Positions 1-5,576 of a stretch of 7,237 nt of DNA are shown one piece after another. Below the pieces are notes generated by a model that was not told where the DNA came from, ran no database searches, and saw only the letters and a list, made by a program, of their open reading frames with translations. How positions within the stretch are numbered: position 1 is the first letter of the stretch; each line of letters starts with the position of its first letter. The position numbers and the translations under genes are program-made. This stretch comes from Alphaproteobacteria bacterium (lineage in GTDB: Bacteria; Pseudomonadota; Alphaproteobacteria; JAEULC01), in contig JADZDN010000166.1 of the NCBI GenBank assembly GCA_020851015.1, positions 1 through 7,237 on the forward strand, given 5' to 3'.

Positions 1-586
1 AGGCGCTGAGGCCGATGCCGCGCTGGCGCGCCAGCACGAACAGGTGGCTGCCGAAGGCGCCGGACTGGCTGGCGATCGCGATATGGCCGATCTTCGGCCG
101 CCCGTGCTCGATCGACGAGCTGAAGGTCAGGAAATTGCCGAGCTGCGCCGAGAACAGGCCGAGGCAGTTTGGCCCCAGCAGCCGCGCGCCGCCCTTCAGC
201 GCCGCCTCGCGCACCTGGTCCTGCATCGCCGCGCCATCGCCGCTCATCTCGGCGAAGCCCGAGGACAGCACGATCAGCCCCTTGATGCCGCGCGCCACGC
301 AATCCTCGACCGCCTTCAGGGTCGCGGCGGCAGGCACGGCCAGGATCGCGCAGTCCACCGCCTCGGGCAGGTCGCGCGCGGTCGGATAGGCGCGCAGGCC
401 CTGCACCTCCGGGCGGTTCGGGTTGACCGGGTAGAGCGGGCCCTTGAAGTGATCCTTGCAATAGCGCACCGGGCGCCCGCCGATCCGCGTGGGATCGTCG
501 GAGGCTCCGATCACCGCGATCGAGCGCGGCTTCATCAGCGGCATGAGGGTGGCGGGGTCTAGGCCCGTGCGGGCAATCGCACTCAT
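1..586 (-). CDS. NDP-forming acyl-CoA synthetase (acetate--CoA ligase family), N-terminal part, truncated by window edge
   Basis: The first 195 codons are visible; the gene continues beyond the left edge. The family makes acyl-CoA from a carboxylic acid, CoA and ATP (releasing ADP and phosphate) through a phosphohistidine intermediate, in the cytoplasm. Visible parts: a CoA-binding Rossmann domain (residues about 12-145) starting with RSIAVIGASDDP (21-32), containing VNPNRPEV (54-61) and closing with the family motif GPNCLGL (138-144); then the start of the ligase-CoA domain with SQSGAFG (173-179). The catalytic histidine and the ATP-grasp domain would lie outside the window. The ATG at 586 is the best start: it begins 10 bp after the stop of the nitrilase-like gene and no better in-frame start lies upstream. 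The Shine-Dalgarno is weak, so translation may be coupled to the upstream gene. Family assignment is firm; the acid substrate is unknown. Confidence 0.88.
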   Translation of the reverse strand, partial: MSAIARTGLDPATLMPLMKPRSIAVIGASDDPTRIGGRPVRYCKDHFKGPLYPVNPNRPEVQGLRAYPTARDLPEAVDCAILAVPAAATLKAVEDCVARGIKGLIVLSSGFAEMSGDGAAMQDQVREAALKGGARLLGPNCLGLFSAQLGNFLTFSSSIEHGRPKIGHIAIASQSGAFGSHLFVLARQRGIGLSA

Positions 587-596
587 GGGGTCATGC

Positions 597-1511
597 TCAT
601 GTCTTGTTGCTTCGCGGGTCGTTGACGGAAAGATGGGCGGCCGACCACGCGCCGGGCCACACGCCGGCGCCGCCCCGGCGCATCCGGCGCACCATTTCGA
701 TCGGCAGGTCGCGCAGGAACAGCATCGGGCCGTCGCCGTCGGCGTTGGCGAGCGGTTGCGTGCGGGCAAGCAAGCCGGCGAAGCCCAGCGCATCCTCGCA
801 TGGCACATAGACGGCGGCGCCGGCAACGTTGGTGTAGGGCTCGGCGCAGTAGGGCATGTCGCCGATCGTGCCCACCGCGCAGACGATCGCCTGGGTTTCG
901 ACCGCCCGCGCCTTGGCGCAGTCGAACACGCGGTGATAGCCGGCCAGGCTGTCGGTGTTGGACGGCACCAGGATCAGGTCGAGGTCGAGGCCCGACATCA
1001 GGACGCTCAGCGCCGGCAGCTCGATATCCAGGCAGACGGCGATGCCCAGACGCATACCGCGCCATTCGATCACCGAGAACCGGTCGCCCGGCGCCATGTT
1101 CCAGTCCTTCGGATCGGCCTCGCCCGGCGTGAGGCACAGCTTGTCCTGCCCGTGCTCCGTGCCGTCGGGCAGCAGCAGGAACGCGCGGTTCACATGGCGG
1201 CCGCCCTCCGCGACCGGCATGGTGCCGGCGAGCAGCGCGATGCCGTGGCGGGCGACCAGCGGGCGCAGGCGCTCCAGCGCGCCGGGCGCCTGGCGCGCCA
1301 TCCAGGGAATCTCCTGTTGCACGGCCGTGCCCGGGGGCGCGAAGGAGAGCCATTGTCCGCAGGCATATTCCGGCATCGCCAGCAGGTCGGCGCCCTGCGC
1401 GCGGGCCTCGGCCAGCTTGGCATCGACGCCGGCGATCCAGGCATCGATGCCGTTCAGCCGGGGCGTCAGGTTGGTCGCCCACAGGGCGACGGAAAATCGT
1501 GTCATGGACAT
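597..1511 (-). CDS. carbon-nitrogen hydrolase family protein (nitrilase superfamily amidohydrolase)
   Basis: A 304-residue cytoplasmic hydrolase of non-peptide C-N bonds (amide, carbamoyl or nitrile), of typical length for the superfamily. The Glu-Lys-Cys catalytic set is visible: E48 in LLAMPEYA, K124 in QDKLCLTPGE with the supporting E131, and nucleophile C160 in GIAVCLDIELP, which matches the family's C-x-D-x-E-x-P pattern. There is no signal peptide or membrane segment. Two ATGs are possible (1511, and 1505 two codons later); neither has a clear Shine-Dalgarno. The downstream neighbour, 10 bp away on the same strand, is an acyl-CoA synthetase. A two-step route from amide or nitrile to acid to acyl-CoA is therefore a reasonable inference. 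The substrate cannot be read from the sequence; amidase is more likely than true nitrilase simply because most family branches are amidases. Confidence 0.9.
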   Translation of the reverse strand: MSMTRFSVALWATNLTPRLNGIDAWIAGVDAKLAEARAQGADLLAMPEYACGQWLSFAPPGTAVQQEIPWMARQAPGALERLRPLVARHGIALLAGTMPVAEGGRHVNRAFLLLPDGTEHGQDKLCLTPGEADPKDWNMAPGDRFSVIEWRGMRLGIAVCLDIELPALSVLMSGLDLDLILVPSNTDSLAGYHRVFDCAKARAVETQAIVCAVGTIGDMPYCAEPYTNVAGAAVYVPCEDALGFAGLLARTQPLANADGDGPMLFLRDLPIEMVRRMRRGGAGVWPGAWSAAHLSVNDPRSNKT

Positions 1512-1608
1512 GCGGGAATGCGGGCGAAACGTGGCGCGACCCTAGCACGCGCCCTATGATCGCCGCCAGCGATCGGGCCGGCCGGTCACGGGTGCGCGCG
1601 CCCTCGTC

Positions 1609-1665
1609 CTTCGACAGGCTCAGGATGAGGGCGAAACACAACTCCTCATGCTGAGCTTGTCGAAG
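1609..1665. repeat. imperfect inverted repeat (22-bp arms) of an alphaproteobacterial intergenic family
   Basis: The left arm (1609-1630, starting CTTCGACAGGCTCAGG) and right arm (1644-1665, ending GAGCTTGTCGAAG) are reverse complements at 20 of 22 positions, separated by a 13-nt loop. Arms of this sequence are, from general knowledge, widespread between genes in alphaproteobacteria, where spurious translations such as LSLSKDE or RQAQHEE betray them. It lies in the divergent spacer between the nitrilase-like gene and the transporter. It could fold as a hairpin in the RNA of either strand. Its role (mobile REP-like unit, terminator or mRNA stabiliser) cannot be decided here. Confidence 0.8.
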
Positions 1666-1684
1666 CATGGGGACAGGGCTGGTC

Positions 1685-1688
1685 GAGG
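1685..1688 (+). promoter_or_regulatory. Shine-Dalgarno deciding the transporter start
   Basis: GAGG followed by CAGGGGCA sits 8 nt before an in-frame GTG at 1697. The competing ATG at 1667 directly abuts the arm of the inverted repeat and has no such site, so the GTG is preferred. Confidence 0.45.
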
Positions 1689-1696
1689 CAGGGGCA

Positions 1697-2623
1697 GTGA
1701 ACCAACGAACAGGCGAAGGGCGGCACGGGGTCCTTCCCGTGGCGGCGATGGGCGTGACGTGCCTGCTGTGGGGCACGATGGTGCCGTTCACGGCCGAACT
1801 GTTCGCATCGGTCGATCCGCTGTTCTACTCCGCGCTCCGCTACCTGATGGGCATGGGGGCCATGGGCTTCCTGGTGCTGATGACGGAGCGGCGGTTCCTG
1901 CAACGCGCGCGCCTGCCCGTCCTGCGGGTGCTGGCCCTCGGCGGCGTCGGCATGGCCGGCTGGGCGACGCTGTTCGCGCTGGGCATCTATTTTTCCGACG
2001 CAATCACCGCGGCGGCGGTGCTTGCGTCCGGGCCGATCGTCGCCGCGCTGATGGGGCGCGCGATGACCGGCGAGAAGTTGCGCCTGCAGGTCATGCTGGG
2101 CATTGCGCTGGCGGTGGCTGGCGGCGTGCTGGTGGCGATCGGCAAGCCGGTGGACGGCGCGGCCGCCGGCTTCCGCGGCGGCGAGGTGATCCTGCTGGTC
2201 GCGCTGTGCTGCTGGACCTGGTACTCGATCAAGGCGCAGCAATGGCTGGCGCCGCTGGGGCTCACCCAGGTGCGCTTGACGCTGTGGACGATCTCGGGCG
2301 GGTGCGTCTGGCTGTGGGCGATCTATCTGGCGGCATGGGCGTTGGGGATCGCGCCCACGCCGCGGCCGTTCGGCGCCGCGGCTGCCTGGGCGATGATGGT
2401 TTGGGTCGGCTTCGGCGGAACCGGCATCGCGATCTGGTTCTGGAACTACGGCGCCAGCCGGCTCGGCACCACCATCGCGACGGTGAACCTGAACCTGGTG
2501 CCGGTCATCGCGGTTCTGACCAGCACGCTGCTGGGCCACTATCCGACGATGCCGCAGCTTGCCGGGGGCGCGGTGGTGATCGCCGGCGTGCTGTGGGTGC
2601 AGTTCGCGCCGCGGAGGGCTTGA
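1697..2623 (+). CDS. EamA/DMT-family inner-membrane transporter
   Basis: About 308 residues from the GTG at 1697 (318 from the alternative ATG at 1667). This is a drug/metabolite transporter superfamily permease with two EamA repeats and ten predicted helices, at roughly residues 11-31, 42-62, 76-99, 101-121, 130-149, 162-180, 194-218, 227-250, 259-280 and 287-304. Typical marks are LLWGTMVPF in helix 1, a short hydrophilic stretch RAMTGEKLRL after helix 4, and WNYGASRLG before helix 9 with NLNLVPVIAVL in it. The family exports or imports amino acids, nucleotides, sugars and other small metabolites; the substrate here is unknown. The GTG start is chosen because a Shine-Dalgarno precedes it, whereas the ATG at 1667 begins inside sequence belonging to the repeat's edge. 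It is transcribed divergently from the nitrilase-like gene and converges on the haloperoxidase-like gene with a 39-bp gap. Confidence 0.9.
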   Translation: MNQRTGEGRHGVLPVAAMGVTCLLWGTMVPFTAELFASVDPLFYSALRYLMGMGAMGFLVLMTERRFLQRARLPVLRVLALGGVGMAGWATLFALGIYFSDAITAAAVLASGPIVAALMGRAMTGEKLRLQVMLGIALAVAGGVLVAIGKPVDGAAAGFRGGEVILLVALCCWTWYSIKAQQWLAPLGLTQVRLTLWTISGGCVWLWAIYLAAWALGIAPTPRPFGAAAAWAMMVWVGFGGTGIAIWFWNYGASRLGTTIATVNLNLVPVIAVLTSTLLGHYPTMPQLAGGAVVIAGVLWVQFAPRRA

Positions 2624-2662
2624 CCCGGCATCGGCCTATCGCGCCGCCTCCTGTTGCGTAGG

Positions 2663-3631
2663 CTACCGCCATTCCTTGCCGGCATCCCGCATCATGGGTT
2701 TGATGCTGGGGCAGCTTTTCAGGACCTCGAAGCTGTGCGCCGCCAGCACCTTTCCGCCCGCGCTGTCCGACGGATAGTGCAGGCCCAGCACCTCGCGGTT
2801 GCGCGCCACGCGCTCGGCCAGGCTGTCCAGCGCCCCGGCGGCTTCGGCCGGCATCACCTCCTTGAGGCAGGCGGTGATCAGCGCGGATTCGGTCGCGTGG
2901 CCGCTGGGAAAGGCCGCGTGGCCCGGCGGGTCGATCGGCGGCATCAGCGCCGGGCAGAGATGCGAAGGCCGGGCGCGGTTGAACCGCTGCTTCTGGTACT
3001 GGACCTGGAAATGCCCGACCTGGAAGGCGATGAACGCGAGATCGAGCGTCAGGGGGTGCGAGGCGCCCGTGAAGGTCAGCACGCCGCGCCAAAACGTCAG
3101 GAACCCCTCGCGCTGCGCCATCGCTTCGGCCATCACGGCCGGCCGGTATTCGACCAGCGCGACCAGTTCCTCCAGCTCGCGCCGCGTCGTCACGCCGGGT
3201 ATCGCGTTGCCCTGGTTGGGCGCGATCTTGGCGGGCAGCGCGTCGGCCGGAAGATAGGGGGCTAGGTCGATGTCCTTCCAGGTCAGGCCGGGCCCGCCGC
3301 CGGCGGCCGGCGCGGTCGCCTGGACGAACTCGCCCAGGAAGCCGACCGAATAGAATCGGGGCGACCACGCGCGCCGCGGGTAGCCGACGGTGGGTGCCGC
3401 CCGCCAGTTGGCCGCCAGGTCGGTGGAGGGGAACTTGTTCGCCGGCCACAGCAACTCGCCCGGCGCGGTCGGTGTCGGCGACGGCGACGCGCCGATCGGA
3501 CGAAGGAAGCCGCTGGCGCCGCCGGCCGCGCCGCCGCCGCCCGCCATGCCGTCCATCCCATCCATTCCGTCCATGCCATCCATGCCGTCCATGCCGTCCA
3601 TGCCGTCGGCCGGCCCAATCGCGTTCGTCAT
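2663..3631 (-). CDS. soluble PAP2 / vanadium-dependent haloperoxidase-fold protein with N-terminal GMD repeats
   Basis: A 322-residue protein with the complete oxyanion (vanadate/phosphate) site of the PAP2/vanadium haloperoxidase superfamily: K214-x6-R221-P222, P242-S-G-H245, and R279-x5-H285-x3-D289 in the context LGLHYPSD. No signal peptide or transmembrane bundle is visible. That argues against a membrane lipid phosphatase or a secreted class A acid phosphatase, and fits the soluble haloperoxidase-like branch. Haloperoxidases oxidise halide with peroxide; PAP2 enzymes hydrolyse phosphomonoesters. The motifs cannot separate the two. The N-terminus is odd: residues 10-29 are six Gly-Met-Asp triplets ending GMA, followed by a Gly/Ala linker (to about 39) and a Pro/Ser/Thr stretch. 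The ATG at 3631 is fixed by a strong AAGGAGG 5 nt upstream. It follows the cyclase gene by 42 bp on the same strand, so the two are probably co-transcribed. Confidence 0.87.
   Translation of the reverse strand: MTNAIGPADGMDGMDGMDGMDGMDGMDGMAGGGGAAGGASGFLRPIGASPSPTPTAPGELLWPANKFPSTDLAANWRAAPTVGYPRRAWSPRFYSVGFLGEFVQATAPAAGGGPGLTWKDIDLAPYLPADALPAKIAPNQGNAIPGVTTRRELEELVALVEYRPAVMAEAMAQREGFLTFWRGVLTFTGASHPLTLDLAFIAFQVGHFQVQYQKQRFNRARPSHLCPALMPPIDPPGHAAFPSGHATESALITACLKEVMPAEAAGALDSLAERVARNREVLGLHYPSDSAGGKVLAAHSFEVLKSCPSIKPMMRDAGKEWR
3546..3608. repeat. 9-bp tandem repeat, seven units, in frame within the haloperoxidase-like gene
   Basis: Seven consecutive 9-bp units read on the plus strand as variants of ATGCCGTCC: units 1, 5 and 6 are identical, and the others differ by one or two bases. 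On the coding strand each unit gives a Gly-Met-Asp triplet, so gain or loss of units changes length without shifting frame. The near-identity of the last units suggests recent slippage or duplication. Confidence 0.93.
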
Positions 3632-3636
3632 CGTCC

Positions 3637-3643
3637 CCTCCTT
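3637..3643 (-). promoter_or_regulatory. strong ribosome binding site of the haloperoxidase-like gene
   Basis: AAGGAGG on the minus strand lies 5 nt before the ATG at 3631. It is the best Shine-Dalgarno in the window and fixes the start upstream of the GMD repeat, so the repeat is translated. Confidence 0.85.
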
Positions 3644-3656
3644 GGATTTCTGGTCC

Positions 3657-3673
3657 GCCGCGGCGGCCGCGGC
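3657..3673 (-). other. intercistronic GC-rich hairpin
   Basis: GCCGCGG-CGG-CCGCGGC is a perfect 7-bp stem with a 3-nt loop that ends at the stop codon of the cyclase gene, 13 nt before the Shine-Dalgarno of the next gene. No U-run follows it on the minus strand, so it does not look like a simple intrinsic terminator. It could stabilise the mRNA or set relative expression, or be chance in GC-rich DNA. Confidence 0.4.
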
Positions 3674-5485
3674 CTAGTCCGGCAGCCCGGCCTTGCGGAG
3701 ATGCGCGAACACGCGCTTGCGCACCTCGGGATCGCGGAACGGCGCGCGCGCCTTCTCGTAGTCGGCCACGGTGAACGTGGGCTCCTGCCGCATCAGGGTC
3801 TGCGCCACCTCGCGCGCCTCTTCCATGCGGTCGAGCGCCGCCAAGGCGACGATCAGCAGCCGCAGGTTCGAGGTGTAAAGCGGGTTCTCGTTGGCCGACA
3901 TCCGCCCCCATTTGACGGCTTCCTCGTAGGTGCCGTTCACGTAGTGCGCCATGCCGAGGAACATGTAATAGTTGAACAGGCTCTGGTCGAACGGCGAGAG
4001 CCACAGGCCGTGCTCGGCATGGCGCACGGCCTGCTCCCCGCGCCCGACATAGGACAGCGTGGCGCTGGACAGGATCCACGCCAGCGAGCTGTTGGGGCAG
4101 GCGGCGAGCGCGCGCTCGAAATAGACCAGCGCGCTTTCGCAGTCGTGGAACAGGAACGACTTCAGGTGCCCATAGGTCGCCAGCGCCAGCGCGTTCTGCC
4201 GGTCCAGCTCGATCGCGCGCGCCGCCAGTTCCGTCGCCGTCGCGGCATCCTTCTCGACATTGTCCGACCACCCCTGGCCGATGTTGAGGCTGTACCAGCG
4301 CGCGGTCCAGGCGACGGCCATCGCGAAGTTGCGGTCCTCGGACATCGCGCGCTCCAGATACTCCCGCGCCTTGCGGAAGGTGCGGGCATCCAGCGCATGG
4401 ATGATCGCCAGGGCGCGCAGCGTGTAGTCATAGGCCGTGAAGCTGCCGGGACGCTTGCGCAGCGCCCCTTCCAGCTCGGCCGCGCGGACGTGTGGCGCGA
4501 TGCCCGACACGATGCGCCGCACGATGCGGTCCTGCACCTCGAACAATTCGCCCAGCGGCACCTCGGTCTGGTCGCCCCAGATGCTGGCGCCGCTTTGGGC
4601 GTCGCAGAGCTGCGTCGAGACGCGCACCAGCCGCGCCGAGCGGCGCACGCTGCCCATCAGCACGTAGCGGACGCCCAGGGTCCGGCCCACCTGCCGCGGG
4701 TCGGGTTCGCGGCCGCGATACATCATGGTCGACGCGCGCGCGATCACCATCAGCTCGCGCAAACCGGCCAGCGAGACGATGATGTCCTCGACGATGCCGT
4801 CGGCGAAATAGTTGTCGTCGGGATTGCCGCCCAGGTTCTGCAGCGGCAGCACGGCGACGGAGGGAAGGGCGCCCTGGCGCGGGCGCGCCGGCGTCGAGGC
4901 GACCTGGCTCTCCTCGTCGAGCGCATAGGCGCGCACCGGCTTGGGGAAATTCTTCAAATCCAGGTAGCCCAGGTCGCGGGCTTCCGCGCCGATCCGGCCG
5001 CGGACCAGGTCGTAGACCGCCTCGGACAGGATGATCCCGCCCGGCGTGGCATGTTCCTGCAACCGCGCAGCCAGGTTCACGCCATCGCCATAGATGTCGT
5101 CGCGCGTGGCGATGATGTCGCCCAGGTGGATGGCGATCCGCAGCACGATCGACCCGGCCTCGGCGTCGCCGGCCGGCAGCGCCGCCGATTTCTGCACGGC
5201 GCGCGCCCATTCCACCGCGTGCAGCGCGCTGGAGAACTCCACCAGCACGCCGTCGCCGGTCGACTTCACGATCGTGCCGCGATGGCGCTGGGCCAGGGGG
5301 CGCAGGACGTCGTTCAGCAGCGCCATCCACTGCTTGTGGGTGCGCGCCTCCTCCTCCGCCATCAGGATCGAGTAGCCGACGATGTCGACAAAGGCGATCG
5401 CGGCGAGGCGGCGGTCCTCGCGCAGCGCTAGCGTGCTGTCGTCACCGTTGTTCGGGCCGCCCGGCATGCCTACCGCCCCGCCCAC
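3674..5485 (-). CDS. class III adenylate cyclase with TolB/FlgO-like domain and TPR-like C-terminus
   Basis: 603 residues from a GTG at 5485 (597 from the ATG at 5467, which is also plausible and has GGGGCGG upstream). The cyclase domain (about 24-190) has metal-binding D34 in AFVDIVGYS and D78 in KSTGDG, adenine-specifying K74 and D130 (by alignment from memory with mammalian adenylyl cyclase), and transition-state N137 and R141 in GVNLAARLQ. All needed residues are present, so ATP to cAMP is the likely reaction. Residues about 208-335 match the TolB/FlgO-like region often fused to such cyclases (PSVAVLPLQNLGG, DGIVEDIIVSLAGL, YVLMGSVRR, IWGDQ). Residues about 365-575 are helical repeats of TPR type (for example ALATYGHLKSF, ALVYFERALAACPNSSLAW), likely for partner binding. 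No membrane segment or signal peptide is seen, so it is probably cytosolic. It is the first gene of an operon with the haloperoxidase-like gene and divergent from the S8 peptidase. Confidence 0.92.
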   Translation of the reverse strand: MGGAVGMPGGPNNGDDSTLALREDRRLAAIAFVDIVGYSILMAEEEARTHKQWMALLNDVLRPLAQRHRGTIVKSTGDGVLVEFSSALHAVEWARAVQKSAALPAGDAEAGSIVLRIAIHLGDIIATRDDIYGDGVNLAARLQEHATPGGIILSEAVYDLVRGRIGAEARDLGYLDLKNFPKPVRAYALDEESQVASTPARPRQGALPSVAVLPLQNLGGNPDDNYFADGIVEDIIVSLAGLRELMVIARASTMMYRGREPDPRQVGRTLGVRYVLMGSVRRSARLVRVSTQLCDAQSGASIWGDQTEVPLGELFEVQDRIVRRIVSGIAPHVRAAELEGALRKRPGSFTAYDYTLRALAIIHALDARTFRKAREYLERAMSEDRNFAMAVAWTARWYSLNIGQGWSDNVEKDAATATELAARAIELDRQNALALATYGHLKSFLFHDCESALVYFERALAACPNSSLAWILSSATLSYVGRGEQAVRHAEHGLWLSPFDQSLFNYYMFLGMAHYVNGTYEEAVKWGRMSANENPLYTSNLRLLIVALAALDRMEEAREVAQTLMRQEPTFTVADYEKARAPFRDPEVRKRVFAHLRKAGLPD

Positions 5486-5495
5486 TTCGTATTGA

Positions 5496-5525
5496 TTGTC
5501 GGCGCGGCGATGTTTCCACTATGCT
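5496..5525 (+). promoter_or_regulatory. possible sigma70-type promoter for the S8 peptidase
   Basis: TTGTCG (5496-5501) and TATGCT (5520-5525) are separated by 18 bp, each matching four of six consensus bases. They lie in the roughly 91-bp region between the divergent cyclase and peptidase genes, about 50 bp before the peptidase ATG. Weak matches like this are common by chance, so this is only a candidate. Confidence 0.22.
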
Positions 5526-5567
5526 CCTGGCGAGGCAAGGCAATTCGGGCCGCAGGAACCAGGTCGC

Positions 5568-5571
5568 GAGG
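5568..5571 (+). promoter_or_regulatory. Shine-Dalgarno deciding the S8 peptidase start
   Basis: GAGG (in GAGGGCAGG) stands 5 nt before the ATG at 5577. It supports this start over an in-frame TTG 81 bp upstream at 5496, which has no good site and would add 27 residues unlike the rest of the protein. Confidence 0.7.
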
Positions 5572-5576
5572 GCAGG

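Noticed and set aside
489..1559. Long plus-strand open frame opposite the nitrilase-like and acyl-CoA synthetase genes
   Set aside because: No recognisable domain and low-complexity basic composition; the minus strand encodes clear catalytic motifs in both genes.
2624..2662. Intrinsic terminator between the convergent transporter and haloperoxidase-like genes
   Set aside because: No stable stem followed by a T-run on either strand in the 39-bp gap.
3546..3608. CRISPR-like or iteron array
   Set aside because: The units are 9 bp, contiguous with no spacers, and in frame within a coding sequence.
2505..4271. Long minus-strand open frame spanning the haloperoxidase-like gene and the cyclase C-terminus
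   Set aside because: It is out of frame with both real genes, is Arg/Gly/Ala-rich and crosses their intergenic region; a compositional shadow.
3701..5431. Long open frame on the plus strand opposite the cyclase gene
   Set aside because: The protein is Arg/His/Gln/Ala-rich with no domain or motif. It is the expected by-product of a GC-rich gene on the other strand, which has a full set of cyclase motifs.
3674..5485. Pyrimidine cyclase (PYCSAR-type) anti-phage system
   Set aside because: The cyclase has the adenine-specifying Lys and Asp, a TolB/FlgO-TPR tail and no typical PYCSAR effector (TIR or transmembrane) beside it.
5496..5576. TTG start extending the S8 peptidase by 27 residues
   Set aside because: No Shine-Dalgarno, rare start codon, and it would consume the divergent promoter region; the ATG at 5577 has a good site.
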